Of a stretch of DNA of 64,000 nucleotides, positions 25,394 to 36,900 are shown piece by piece; within the stretch, counting starts at the first letter, position 1, and each line of letters starts with the position of its first letter. The position numbers were made by a program, and so were the translations under genes. The DNA comes from Amoebophrya sp. A120 (taxonomy: Eukaryota; Sar; Dinophyceae; Syndiniales; Amoebophryaceae): the NCBI GenBank assembly GCA_905178155.1, contig CAJINV010000001.1, forward strand, positions 2,842,089-2,906,088, in the 5' to 3' direction. Below the pieces are notes generated by a model. The model was not told the DNA's origin and did not search any database. It was given only the letters and a program-made list of their open reading frames with translations.

Positions 25394-26052
25394 GATTTTG
25401 TTTATTTTCCCTCCTTGTTTTCAATTTCTTGAATTTTGCTTGTGCCTGTGAAGAGGCAGATGAGGATAAACTTGTTGTTATGACGAGAACGCTCCTCGTT
25501 TGAGGTAGGGTAACTGTAGAAGATTACTTTTGGTTTCAGGAGGACCTCAGACTGTTGATGTTCGAAGCGAAACTGACATAATTAGGGCGGGCGAAATGGC
25601 CTTGTGATGTATTATTCCAAGTTGGCGGAGGCGAGGTTCAAAAAACTATACGGAGGAAAAAAAGAATGAAGACTTCCTCATCTGGACCGACACAAGCACC
25701 GAACAGAGACAAAAAAAAGGAATCTCCATGTTCACCACAACAGAAGAAGCATACACAGAGGCAGACAGACTGAGACCGAATAACGGTCGTACAAAAAGGA
25801 ATACCAACACGAAAAATCAACAGGCCTCAAAGAAAAAAGTAAGAAGCTCGAATTTTTTGTCGCTGGCGCATAAAGAAAAAAAAAAAGTGCACCGATCTGC
25901 TGGCGAGTAAAAACGCCACTCAATGACAATGGCCGTTACAACGTGCGAGTAATAACAAACTTGGCATGCCGAAAAATGCCAAGTAAGTTTTGCTTGGCTG
26001 TTTCGAGGAATCGCAGCATTGCTTCTCTTGGTTGCTATCCAACAGTGACCGT
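25394..26052. other. Intergenic, upstream of Sfi1-like gene
   Basis: Contains an A-rich segment (25650-25910) with several A(5-9) runs. ORFs here lack support on both strands. No RNA gene seen. Confidence 0.4.
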
Positions 26053-26820
26053 CTACCGTTTGATCTTGCTACAGAGCCAATCTACACCACTGATAACAGT
26101 TTCGCGAATTTCAGCGTCTAGGTTCTCGTCGTCTACAGAAGATGATTGCTCTTGTGGATCCGCTGTTGAAGGACGTCGACCTGACCGAAACGAAAATGCT
26201 TTCCACGGCCTGCCCCCCTTGGCCAGCGCTTCTTTGGTCGCTTCAGGCAAAAGCGCGGACGCGGTCGATGGTGATGTGTTAGCTTCAGCACGGTATTGCG
26301 GTTGCTCACCCGGAGGCAGCAACACGAAAACGAGTACCGGTAGGTCAGGGGACTGGTTCAGCTTTTCCAGCCTCTCGACGGCTCCAACGCTTGTTCCTCC
26401 CTCCACGCCCTCCTCTCCCAGCAGCCACGGTAGGTACCGCTCCATATCCAGCCTGAAATTTTCCCGCTGTTGCTTCGTCTCCTCGTCACGAAGCGCTGTT
26501 TCAAGAGCGACGGAGTGCACGTAGATCAGGCCTGCGCACGGCGCGTACTCATGCCAGTCGCGGTAGACGAGAAGGCTCCCCGCCAGGCAGACCAGCTTAA
26601 CGCAGGGCGCGGTGTCGCTCCACGAGACTTCGCCACGAAAGCTGCTGTGGGCGGCGATTTTGCTTCCGATCGCATTCGCCGCAGGCCCGCCACACCGCCC
26701 TGCGATGAAGAGGGCAAGGTTTGAGGCCGAGGTTTGGTCCGCGCCGGCGACCCAGATGCAGGGACCGGCGCCGGGACCAGTGTTACTGGAGCGCGCGGCA
26801 CGGGGATGCAGGTTGCCCAT
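26053..26820 (-). CDS. Degenerate ARF-like small GTPase (predicted pseudo-GTPase)
   Basis: Single exon of 255 aa if started at the ATG at 26820, which gives MGNLHPRAARSS, an N-myristoylation-type start like ARF proteins. The fold order fits the ARF family: a strand plus P-loop position (GPCIWVAGADQTSASN, about 19-34), the segment YRDWHEYAPCAGLIYVHSV matching the ARF region after switch II, a strand where NKxD should sit (LPVLVFVLLPPGEQ), and an ARF-like C-terminal helix (SGVDWLCSKIKR). The invariant residues are missing: no GxxxxGK[ST], no WDxGGQ, no NKxD. It also carries a long acidic, Ser-rich insert before the last helix. So it should not bind or hydrolyse GTP in the usual way. An upstream in-frame ATG at 26907 exists but gives a less plausible N-terminus. 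Alternative: an unrelated Rossmann-like protein. Confidence 0.55.
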   Translation of the reverse strand: MGNLHPRAARSSNTGPGAGPCIWVAGADQTSASNLALFIAGRCGGPAANAIGSKIAAHSSFRGEVSWSDTAPCVKLVCLAGSLLVYRDWHEYAPCAGLIYVHSVALETALRDEETKQQRENFRLDMERYLPWLLGEEGVEGGTSVGAVERLEKLNQSPDLPVLVFVLLPPGEQPQYRAEANTSPSTASALLPEATKEALAKGGRPWKAFSFRSGRRPSTADPQEQSSSVDDENLDAEIRETVISGVDWLCSKIKR

Positions 26821-26950
26821 TTTTATCCTTGGACGTGAATGTTTCTGACCTTGGCCCCAGCACCGGTATCCCTCGATCTTGGCGGCAAATACGTTGGGTT
26901 TATGCACTTCTTTATGCGCGTTTTTGTCGTCGCTCTCGCTCCGAGGACTC

Positions 26951-27180
26951 TCAAACAGGCACGCACTGCTTGTGACGAAAGTAGTTTAGCAAATCTCCAA
27001 ACACAGGCTTCTCTGGCGTTTGTCTGAAAAAGCACGAGAAACTGACGCTAGACTGGTCGTTGTATGCTTCTTTTACTTTTTCCACAAATGTCGCATGGAT
27101 GGCTTTGTTCATTTGGCACGACATCAATATTGTCTTTTGAGAATGTTCCAACAGCAGCACTATGTAGTCGGTGTCTCTCT
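26951..27180 (-). CDS. Short ORF, last exon or fragment of an unknown gene (copy 1 of a duplication)
   Basis: The minus-strand frame from about 27180 to a stop at 26951 encodes RDTDYIVLLLEHSQKT and a further 60 residues ending KQCVPV. A related frame occurs at 28730-28965 (GDTDYIVLLLKHSQKT), so the segment was duplicated with the adjoining 3' end of the next gene. In copy 2 the exon edge shows a clean CAG acceptor (TACCAG/GGAGAC). In copy 1 the same place reads TCTAG. The upstream exon, if any, is not found. Function unknown. Confidence 0.35.
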
Positions 27181-27408
27181 AGACGTAGTACACCGCTCGA
27201 TTTCCACTAGCAAAACATCATTTTACATTTGTTCCGATGCATTTCGAAGATTTCAAGTTTCAAAATAGCTAAAAAGAAGATACGAAGATTCCGCGTATGA
27301 AAGAAGATTCTCTAGAAGTACTGGCTAAAAGCACTTTTTCTGTTCCTGTGATTTCATCTTTGCTAAACTAACTAAACTGAGACTGAATGTGATAATTTGC
27401 TAAAAGAT

Positions 27409-28275
27409 TCATTCGTAAGCTTTGGACAATTTTGACAAGTTGCAAGCGTTGACATTTTCATCAAAAACTTTTCCGATAAACCGCCCGCGGTCGAAGCTGT
27501 CGTAGAATTCTTTAACGACGGGCTTTTCAAGAAGATGTTCTGCGCGCCGAGTACGTTGTTGTCTAGCCTTTCGCCTGTTTTCTTTGCTGCTGCGAACGAT
27601 TTTTTCGAAATATTCTTTCACTTCTTCTGATGGATTTTCTCCAATTGAGCCGAACTCTTCAGCACACGTGTCTTCGCAGTCCCAATCCCACGTGCCGAAC
27701 CAATCGTCTTCCTCGATGGCATGGAGTTGCAGTATAGTTGCCTCTCGACTCGGAAGCCGTTCAGTTATCGCCACGCGCGCGTAGTCCGTTTCTGTTATCT
27801 CCAAACGTAAACCGGGACCGAGTTTCTGCCTCCATTCACCAGTCAATGGCCGCAATGTTAATTCCGTGAGGTGCTGTCTCCGGTGGCAAGCGATTTTCTT
27901 TTTCTTCACGATGTCCGGTCCTCCGGTCCTTAAGAGGGGGATGTGGGGCGAGACGGAAAGCGCCGGATTTTGTCTGGTGGCAAGCTGCACAAACGGTCCG
28001 CTCGCCTGGTGTTCGCGCACAAACGGTTGCGCTGCGCCGGGCGTGAAAACCTTGAGGGAGAAGAGACCACGGATATTTAGCGATATGGGGAACTTCACTT
28101 CGTCGAGGAGGTCCTCTAGTATTTCCCTCTTGGCCGACGAGTTCGAGTGTTCTGATTCATCATCAGCGTCTCCATCGGAGTTGACACCTTGCATTCCCAA
28201 AGCAGGTTCATTTCCAGGCTGATCGTGGCTGCTCCCAGCCACTGCTCGTGCTCTGTCCAACCCGGCTCCGCTCAT
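27409..28275 (-). CDS. Unrecognised 288-aa acidic protein
   Basis: Single open frame from an ATG at 28275 (MSGAGLDRARAVAGSS) to a stop at 27409. Residues 20-55 are Asp/Glu/Ser-rich. The middle has alternating hydrophobic stretches (LNIRGLFSLKVFTPG, LRLEITETDYARVAITERL) suggestive of a beta-sandwich. The C-terminal third is charged and helical (KEYFEKIVRSSKENRRK). No signal peptide or membrane segment. I do not recognise the family. Its last 18 codons and 3' flank are duplicated at about 29170-29612. Confidence 0.55.
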   Translation of the reverse strand: MSGAGLDRARAVAGSSHDQPGNEPALGMQGVNSDGDADDESEHSNSSAKREILEDLLDEVKFPISLNIRGLFSLKVFTPGAAQPFVREHQASGPFVQLATRQNPALSVSPHIPLLRTGGPDIVKKKKIACHRRQHLTELTLRPLTGEWRQKLGPGLRLEITETDYARVAITERLPSREATILQLHAIEEDDWFGTWDWDCEDTCAEEFGSIGENPSEEVKEYFEKIVRSSKENRRKARQQRTRRAEHLLEKPVVKEFYDSFDRGRFIGKVFDENVNACNLSKLSKAYE

Positions 28276-28729
28276 CTCGTCACTCTCAGGGAAGTGGGCG
28301 AAGCCGATGGGCGATGAAGATGATCAACATCAATCACTGGAGTCGGAAACCATTCATCCACCTTGACCAATCGAGCAGTGCGTCACGGTCAACATCTTTG
28401 CTCCTCATCATATTCACGGAGAGTTTATCATAAACGAAAATCTATAATCGTAAAATGATGATGGACATGCACATGGAGGGATCGCGGTCGAAGTCGCGGT
28501 GAAGCCGAACAAATGGCACAGCCAGCCAGGGATATGATTGTATTATGCATAATTGTAAATTCGACGAGCACGAAAGCATCGCTCGTGTTTATCAGCATAA
28601 GCGGTCACCCACATTCACGAGCTCTCTTGAACGAGCGGGCGTCTCGTTTGGGTTCTGTTCTCGTTCCAAACGAACGATCAGACGATGATATACGAAGAAG
28701 GGCGACTAAAAGCCGAACCTGCATATTGT
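28276..28729. other. Intergenic, no gene seen
   Basis: Mixed-composition sequence upstream of the 288-aa gene. No ORF with supporting signals and no RNA gene recognised. Confidence 0.35.
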
Positions 28730-29612
28730 TCAATCAATGACCACGATGTAAGTAGCAAGTAGGTGCGAAAAAGCGGACGAAACTAACAGTGACGGTTCTG
28801 CTGGACGTTTTGTCGATGTAGTCCATCTGTCGCCAAAAGGAATTTGGTGTTGTAAATATCTCAAAAGTTGCAGTTGCACAGCTTTGTACATTCGGTTCGA
28901 CGTCAACAGCATTGTCTTTTGAGAATGTTTCAACAGCAGCACTATGTAGTCGGTGTCTCCCTGGTACACCGCTTTTTGTTTTCCACTAGCAAAACATCAT
29001 TTTACATTTTTTCCGGTGCATTTCAAGTTTCAAAATAGCATAGCTAAAAAGAAGATACGAAGATTCCGTGTATGAAAGAAGATTCTCTATGGGCTAAAAG
29101 CACTTTTTCTCTTCCTGTGATTTCATCTTTGCTAAACTGCTAAACTGAGACTGAATGTGATAATCTGCTAAAAGATTCATTCGTAAGCTTTGAAGAATTT
29201 TGACAAAGGCTCTGATCTTGACTTTACACACTTAGCAGAAAGCTTCTACTTCGCATTTAAATTTTTAGAGTGATCAAAAGGTTAAAAAGCGACCAAAGTG
29301 TCGCGATCTCCCTAAGCACGGCAGGACTGGTTCAACCTGCAGTCAGCTGCGCCTTTTTTCAACGACAGATGGGTATGGGCAGTAGTATCTTTTTCCAACA
29401 GGCCGTTTTTATTTTTAAAGCAGTTGCACACTAGCACTACCGGTAGCAGTCACTCAGTATTTTTTCAAGCTTCTTTGGGTAGAGGGATTTTTATTGAAAT
29501 AGCGCTAAAGAAAAAAGGTGAGTAATCGCGTTTCCACCTTACCGCATATCTACAAACAAACAAACAAGAATTTTGACAAGTTGTAAGCCTTGACATTTTC
29601 ATCAAAAACTTT
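28730..29612 (-). pseudogene. Partial duplicate of 26951-27470, interrupted by an insertion
   Basis: Starting with an ORF related to 26951-27180, the sequence then follows the first copy closely. It shares CAGCAGCACTATGTAGTCGG, AGCTAAAAAGAAGATACGAA and the 3' end of the 288-aa gene (CTAAAAGATTCATTCGTAAG). At 29206 the match breaks off. It resumes at 29566 with AATTTTGACAAGTTGTAAGC and runs to about 29612. The remnant has no start for the 288-aa gene and is not expected to be functional. Confidence 0.75.
29207..29579 (+). mobile_element. SINE-like retroposon insertion with 14-bp target duplication
   Basis: Comparison with the intact copy near 27430 shows an insertion of about 359 bp. It is bounded by a perfect 14-bp direct repeat, AAGAATTTTGACAA, at 29193-29206 and 29566-29579. 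The insert ends in a short (AAAC)n tail directly before the second repeat, as in many non-LTR retroposons. At 29329-29339 GGTTCAACCTG resembles a pol III B box (9 of 11 consensus positions). A possible weak A box lies near 29250, further away than usual. It has no coding capacity. The class is inferred. Confidence 0.6.
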
Positions 29613-29654
29613 TCATCGTTTCATCGCGACAACACCAACACCAGCACTCCCGCG

Positions 29655-32600
29655 CTAGAACCGGCCATACCCGCTGTTGTTGCTGATTTTCGGGAGCGAG
29701 CCGGTGCTCAAGGGCGTGTAGATGTTTTCGATCGATTTCATCTGTCCCTTACCCCCCTTCTTGGTTTTGTGGCGGGCCGTGCTAGCGGCGGAGCTGCCAG
29801 AAAAGAATTTACTGGACCCGGTCATGCCGAGGAGACCCGAGCTAGAGCCCATACCGGGCTTGGCCGCCTGCACTTCGGCGAGTCTCTCGCGGACCTCCTT
29901 CGATTCGCGCTGCAGCGTGACGACCTTGGCTTCTTCCGTGGACAGGGCGCGCCGGTAGGCCATCACCTGCAGGATCGTGGTTTTGGTTGTCTTTGTAGTT
30001 CTTTTCATAGTACACGTTGAAGGACTAGGACACGCTTTCATCCTTATGCGTCAGAGAATCTGATTCTGAACAATGCAAAAATGCGCGGCCAGACACATCA
30101 TTAAGTACTCGTAGATTGTTTATTTGCAATACAAAATCAAAATCAAAATGCTCTTTCTCACCTCGACACGATGGTCCTCTTTCGCTTGTTCCACCATACT
30201 CTCCAATTTCACCCGCTCGTCCTGTCTTCTCTTCTTTTCAAGTTCCATATCACACAGAAAAAAGCTGGCAGGTCATTTTTGTAATGCAAAAATAAGTAGA
30301 CAAAAGTATTTGCATTGCATATCCTAAGTAAGTAGCATGCTATGAGGCCGCCCATAACATATTTTTCTGTGTATTTATTTTTGCATTACAAATTATATGC
30401 CCTGCCAGCTTTTTTCTGTGGGATATTCCAAATCTCGCGCCAAGTCGTTCGATCGCTTGGTATTGGCGTCGACGATGGTGTTGGCCTTTTGCTCCGTCAC
30501 GCGGGCGGCGACCATGCGGTCATGGAGCTGGAGTTTGAGCGAATTTACCTACAGCTTACATACACGGTATTCAAGTTTTTTCCTGCGCATTGCAATGATG
30601 AATGAGCATGGTATCTAGTTGCACACGAGAAGTGAAAATGCAGCAATACCTCGTCCTTTTCCCTCTCTGCTTCCTTCACTTGGTCCTTCATGGCCTCGAG
30701 GGTCTTATCGGCAGCGAGCAACAACCCGGTGAGTTCGGCGACTTTCTCGTGTGCTCTGATCACTTCGTTGTCACGGAGCCGGAGGATGTCCAGGAGTTGT
30801 TTCTGATATGTTACGATTTACTGCATCTTCCACGCACGAGGAAAATGACAGGCTGCGTCAGGAGAAGCAACAAGGCAAAAATTCAATTAGGAGACATCAA
30901 AAAAAAAGCCCAAGTATGAAATTATACCTCGTTCTTGCTCTCTACAGTGACCTCGTCCTTCCAGACGTCCCATATGAATTGCAAATGTGTCTGGGTCTGG
31001 GAGGATGGAACTTGTGATGCGTCCTGTGGGTCACATAAAAATCTGTGTTGCGTGATCGCCAAAAGTTGTGCTTTTTTGACCAATATGAGCGGGAGTCTCT
31101 CATGCAGGGTAGGCATGATAGAGACTTCGCAGAATCTGTCATGCTAGGTCCTGCATTCCAGACCTCATGGGGCGTGGAAAATATGCATGACAAGTCTGCA
31201 TTCTTGCAGACCCAGACATTTTTGCATTTGATATCCCTTACTATTTCGCGAATTTCATTCCGCAGTTTTTCCAAGTCAAATATCGTATGGAAAAATCCCC
31301 CTTCCCAATACTAAAAAGACCTACTTCTGAAAATTTGTATTGCTGATTTTCGGACGCAAATCGTCTCTGTATTGCAAGAAGGCAAAGCCAGAGACTCCGC
31401 CGGGTTCTGCGGGCAATTTGTAATGCTGTATGGCGTGCAGAGGATAAGCCTCCCTTGCTAGGCGCCAACACCAAAAGGGCCCAGCTCAGGCCTTGTATCT
31501 ACTGTGCGCAGTCCTCTACTGCAAGACAGAGCTGATTTGTGTACACAAATCCTGCATCACAGATTTCCAATTTGATACGGGGAGGGGGATTTTTCATTTT
31601 GATATCAAATGCTGGCGCCGGAGCGCCCGCGGCGCCCTCACCTTCACCGGCCTTCCCGCCAGTAGCTGTCCCATCCCCCGCTTCGCCGTCTTCCCCGGCT
31701 GCCTTGGGATCGCCGGGCGCTGCTTTTGCACTGGAAGACGTTCGGGCCCCGGTTTTTCCCTTGGCGTCCACTTTTGCCTTGGCCTTACTCTTGGCCTTCT
31801 TCTTCGCCTGGCCCTGTTGTATTCGAGAACATATGACAGTCGTGAAGAGTTTGTTCTGTTGACATCGATTCGTGTGGTGCAACAACTAAACCCACAACCA
31901 ACTTCGCGGAGGATCAGCTTGTTTGGGTGTGTTGACAAAAAGTTCTTTAACATATCACATCTTCTAGTTCTACCTTCGCAGCACTGGCTCTTTTTGCCGG
32001 TGGTCCTTTTTTGCCATCCGCTCCTACCTCGACTTCCTCTTGGTCTTGTTCAATTTCCTCCTGCTCCTCGGCCTCTTCGTCCTGGTAGTTTTCGTCCATA
32101 CTATTTGGGTCGATGCCCACGGATATCAAATGCAAAAGTGTCTGGCTCTGGAAGGATGCGAAATTGTGATGCGTGTTGCGGATCATACAAAAATCTGTGT
32201 TGCATGACTTGCAAAAGGTCCCCATTTCTGGCCATGCTGAGGGGGCATTTCTTATGCAGAATAGGCATCACCGAGGCGCTGCAGAACCTGTGACGCTAGG
32301 CCCTGCATTCCAGACTTGGCGCTGGCGGAGCTTGGAAAAACTGCATGACAAATCTCGGAGTCTTCCAGACCCAGACATATTTGCATTTGATAACGGACGC
32401 CGCGCTCCCGCTGCCACTAGACCCGGGTCGCTTCAACATGGCTATCTCATCGGCAATCACACCGCGGACAAAGTTTCCTGTTGGGAGGAAGATGATTTAC
32501 AATTGCGAGACCGTGCATAGGAGGAGCACAAGCAGGAGTCGTACTAGGGGTTCTTAGGCTTAGCATCAGACAAATATAGTATTTTGCGTCAAACATACAT

Positions 32601-33350
32601 GAATTCAATACGGAGAAAGTGGCCGTTGCCGTCCTCGCCATCTGATGACGATGATTCTCTTCTCTGGTTAACTGGCTCCGCAGCGGCTGGCTCCTCCTCT
32701 TCTTCGTGTTCTGGTGGTGGGGCCTCGCCACTCGCTGCTACTGGCGCGGCCTGGTTATTTTGCAAGACACAACATGATTATTTCGAGAACGAGGAGGGAA
32801 TCAATGGAATGGCTGTCCTTCCATACCTCCAAGCGCTTCGTCGACGCAGAAAAAGACATGCCGACTCACCCACTCGAGTGCGAGTCAGAGAGTAAGAAGT
32901 AGAATTCACGACATGTACCTCATCCGGTTCTGCCGTAGCACCAGCTTCTACTGTGACCGCCGGTTCCTCTGCTGCTGCTGTCGCACTGTCAGCTTCTTCT
33001 ATTATCTGCGGAATCGGCTCTGTAGTTGGCTCCTCCGCGGCCACTGCAGTTGTACTATCCCCTGCAGCATCTTCTGCTGGTGCTGGTGGTGAGTCAGGAT
33101 CTCTTGCTGGCGCTTCCGCGGCCTCTGGATCCGCCGGAGCGGGCTCTGTTGTTTCCGCGGCCGGTTCAACAGTAGCCGGCGCTTCCGTTTCTGCTGCCGG
33201 CTCTTCTTCTGCAGGAGCCGCTTCAGGAGCGACTGCGACGTCAGCAGCGGGCTCGACTGCGGCATCAACATCAGCAGTGGAGGCTTCTGGTACTGGAGTA
33301 GTCTCTTCCGCAGGGGCTTCTGCGGCCGGTGTTTCCTCTTCTTCAGCCAT
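29655..33350 (-). CDS. Acidic coiled-coil protein, 11 exons
   Basis: Exons: 32919-33350, 32612-32750, 32393-32477, 31974-32118, 31605-31813, 31234-31275, 30928-30967, 30650-30802, 30426-30548, 30162-30242 and 29655-29966. All phases agree and give 586 aa. Six introns are GT-AG; four are introners of families A, D and C. Residues 1-190 are extremely rich in Ala, Glu and Pro, and a Lys/Ala-rich segment follows (AKKKAKSKAKAK). From about 300 to 530 a continuous coiled coil is visible (DNEVIRAHEKVAELTGLLLA, RVKLESMVEQAKEDHRVE). The tail is Ser/Gly-rich. The ATG at 33350 gives MAEEEETPAAEAP. No known family recognised. A cytoskeletal or basal-body role is possible but unproven. The donor at 32612 is the least certain junction. 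Confidence 0.75.
30248..30425. mobile_element. Introner, family C (178 bp), intron in coiled-coil gene
   Basis: Ends TATCACACAGAAAAAAGCTG and complement. Perfect duplication TTCCA at 30243-30247 and 30426-30430. Removal restores LARDLELEKKRRQ in phase 0. Closely related to 47219-47389. Confidence 0.92.
30973..31233. mobile_element. Introner, family A (261 bp), intron in coiled-coil gene
   Basis: Family-A ends, one decayed to TATGAATTGCAAATG. Flanks TCCCA (30968-30972) and TCCCT (31234-31238). Removal restores EIVRDVWKDEV in phase 2. Confidence 0.87.
31281..31604. mobile_element. Introner, family D (324 bp), intron in coiled-coil gene
   Basis: Ends carry GGAAAAATCCCCC...GGGGGATTTTTC inside TATC/GATA. 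Perfect duplication TCAAA at 31276-31280 and 31605-31609. Removal restores APAFDLEKLRNE in phase 2. The interior segment with CAGAGCTGATTTGTGTACAC is shared with 54001-54335. Confidence 0.92.
32124..32392. mobile_element. Introner, family A (269 bp), intron in coiled-coil gene
   Basis: Family-A ends. Perfect duplication ACGGA at 32119-32123 and 32393-32397. Removal restores GSAASVGIDPNSM in phase 2. Same subfamily as 23114-23383 but inverted. Confidence 0.92.
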
Positions 33351-33961
33351 TTTGACAGTAAACACCGGAAGCGAGAAGTAGAGCAATAGAGTTTATTCCG
33401 ACGTCCCGTCGCAGCTATCAAATCATTTCAAAATTGATCATACGAATGAGATCTCCGCTTCCGCTTCTACGTCCACCGAACAAGCACCACCAGCTCTCCT
33501 CTACTCAGTTTATCTCCTCTCGCATCGAAATCTCGCATGAAACCACAACGGTCAAGATCTTACAACTTGTTCACTACAAACATTCATATTATTAAATCGA
33601 CTGCAAAAAGAAAACATATTTCACATGTGGCAGCCATCCTGCGGCTGCGCCAGCCCTTCTGCGGCTGCGGGTTGTAGTTAGTTTGGGTCGTCTTCATGTT
33701 TCTCCATACGGCGTCGGTGTACAAAAGGAACACAAAAACAGGAGGCGGAAACAGGAGGGTTATTATATTGTTTTATTCGGTCGTCCTATCGCTTTTGTAC
33801 AACATTGGAGATTCATCAGAATGTTGTTCTAGTGTTACGTAGAAGGTTTTAAGTACATTGCTTTCAAGTCGACGTGTTGAACTGTACAATCGAAGAACGG
33901 TGCGTAGTACAAAGAATCAAGATTTTCATACAAAGAAGAGGTGTACTAGTGTAGAAACCGA
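33351..33961. other. Intergenic, no gene seen
   Basis: Short gap between two minus-strand genes with a small direct repeat (GCGGCTGCG... twice near 33645-33680). Nothing else supported. Confidence 0.4.
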
Positions 33962-36900
33962 TCACACATTCGCCACCGCTCCGTGCGCCTGTCTCCTCAT
34001 TCGTCTGACGACCTCGATGAAGAGGTGCATGGCTTCGATCCATAATGGCGAGTCAATGATTTGAAAGTACAGATCGACGGCGTTGCCTCCTTTCCTGCTG
34101 GTCAAGTACCGCAGACAAACGTAGTTTGGATGCTTCGGATCGGTTACCACCGCGCTTATGGTCAGGATGCTGCACAGTACCTGTTATTCGTATTTCAAAA
34201 AGTTGGTTGAAATTATCATGAGCAGAAAAGGAAAAGCATCTTCCCTTTTCGCATCGTACTATGGAACGACCAAACAAGCAGAGCACCAGAATGCAGCACC
34301 TTTGTAGTTAATACCTTCGCGTCACTAGTATCATTCGAGAGCCTATCTGCTTCCCGGTGGAAGATTCCGAAGTGCCACTTCAGTTTCCCGGCGCTTGTCT
34401 TCTTTTGAAACACGTTTGCAAATTTCGTCCTTGGTATTCCGAACCGCGATACCCACTTGACGCGCGCCTGCAACAACTGGCGCAATATCTTCAAAACCGC
34501 TTCGTACTCCGCGTTTCCCTTCAGATCCTTCATCGTCGCCAAGTGCTTGCTCATATCAACTGCAAATATGTCTGGGTCAGAGAGCTGTGGGGAAGTGAAA
34601 ACCGCAGAAAAAAAAAAAAACCTAAGTACTTTGACAGGATGAACTAGTACAAATAATCCCGCAGATATAGCTTAGTGGAGCAACCTCAAACGGTCTTGGT
34701 GGCAGAAGTTCCCCTGTCTGCGAACTGCTGAACCCGTTCTCCAGCCGGCGCCTGCAGAGCCGGGCGCGTCTTCCGAAGGGTGTGCCGCAGCGGGATGAGG
34801 CAAACCAGGACAGGGTCCTCTCCCGTCCTCGCCCCGCACGCGACGGGAATAATAGCCACCTCGATACTACAGAGACGCTTCGACAGTTCCGGAAGAGCGG
34901 AGGTGTTTCTAGTTCTTGATTGCGCGCTGGTGGAAGACGCAGCAAATGGAAATGATCCGTCCGCAGTTGTAGTTCTTCTTCTTTGGGCAGCTGCAGCAGG
35001 TGCTGGCGACGAAGTAACTGGGGGCTGCGCGGGGCCTGCACGGGGCACCAAGCCACTAGCGCCCCGCAGGAACGGCATTCGGATGTTTTGACTGTCGAAC
35101 TGGGCGGTGGCTCGGCCGAGGATTGCGGCTTCTTCCCGAAACCGCGTTGACACGAACTTGGGGTCGTTCCAGTACAGCGCGCTGCGCCGCGCGGTCCTCG
35201 TGCGGAGCCTAGACCGCTCGTCGCAAAACTTGCGGCATTTCCAAATAAGCGGACTCGGCGGCTCCGTCTGGATGCGGTGTAGCCGCTCGTTCCGGCGACG
35301 GACGTGCTTCTGCGGGCCTGCCTCTGTGCCGGCAGGTCGTTGTTCACAAGTAGATTGCTCCATCCCTCCTGAGGAAGTGGAACCCGAACCGGCAACCGTC
35401 GTGGTGGCCACAGCTTCATCGACACCGGAGAAAGGTTGTAGCCGTTTCCCCTGGCAGATGCTTTTGATCGTTCGGCCCTCCACACTGTCGGAGGTCCGCA
35501 ATCGGTACAGGTCCTTCCAGCCGTCCATGGCATGCACGATCGTTTCGGTCTTGCAGTGCAAAAAGCACGCGTCGGGATGCACGCAGTCGGCGGAACAAGC
35601 ACCGCCGTCCTGTTCCACCTGGTGCTGACACAGATCCTCAAGAAACACGTTCAGGTCCGCCTTAATCCCGCGGAACTCGTCCTTTCCCTCCTCTGGGTCC
35701 ACGGTGAACCGCCGCCAGCGCAGCATCAGCTGCTCCAACATTTCGGCAACGTCTTCTTCCGGCTCCTCCAGACAACTGGCGCTTTGGCCCGCACCAAGTA
35801 GTGCCCTCTGTGGGTCTCCGAGCGACACGGCCGGGTGGTAGGGTTGCAGCTGAAAATGTCCGTCACAAACGACAAGTGTTTCCACACAGGGCTGTTGCGT
35901 ACTACTACTAGACGGTTCTCGACGTACACTGGAGGTGCCTGTAGTTGTACTATCCGGAAACCGCAGACGGGAAACGAAGCAGATGCTGTACCAGTTTGGT
36001 GGATTCTTGGCGTGCTTCTCGTAGAATCGTGCCTCCTTGTATGTCCGCAGCTCGTCGTGATAAATCGGTCGCGTCCCGTGCTTCCCGGAGACCAGGAACG
36101 GCTTCTGCTTCAAAAACTTGTCACTGAAACAGAACAACGGAAAAGCCACTAGCGTTGGCCTCAGGTGGGCGTGTCCTCTCCTTGCTGCGCGGGCCAGGGC
36201 CATTGTCTTCGCGTGGTGCGCGGACCTACGCCGCCCGCCTGCGCGGTCTCGGTCATCATCCGAGTCTTCCTCGTCCCGATCGGTCGTGGTCTCGGGGCTC
36301 GACGGCGGCTCCGAGTCGCTCGCCGTGTCCGCATCTTCGAGCCGTGGAGGTAGCGTGTACATCTTCTTTCCCTGATCCACACAGAACTTGGCGACGCGGT
36401 CCAGCGTGACGCCGGGGGAAACTGACGAGCTCGCGCTATTCAGCCGCAACTGGGACATCCTAGTGCACTTCCAACCACGTTTCGACCTATCCCCGGGGAC
36501 CGGAATGAACTCGTTTTGGGGCTCCCGCAGTTTGCAGTCAATCACTAGTGGGCTGGAGCACAGCTTGTACGTGCGCGGCGGGTATCTTGTTGTCCTTCCG
36601 ACTGAGCGGGGTGAAACAGAACTGCCCCGCCCCGGGCTGGTGTCGTCCCCTGCTCCGGACGAAGTACCACAAGGCGCCAACGTGCACACGCATGTCAATT
36701 CGTGAAACGGGACCTGTGGATCCCACACTCGCGCGTGATCGTCCCGCTCAATCCATTCGCCCATAGGCGACACACGGATGCGGAAGATGTAGGGCTGGGG
36801 GCAAGGATCGTGCTCGGCCGCCGCCACGTCGGAACGACGACCGCCATGTCGTGTGCTCTGTTCCTGGCTCGGGGAGAACGTCGTGCCGCGGGCTAGAGGC

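Noticed and set aside
34606-34618. A13 tract at one end of the giant introner as a retrogene poly(A) tail
   Set aside because: For the minus-strand nested gene a retroposed tail would appear as T on the plus strand; here it is A, so orientation is wrong.
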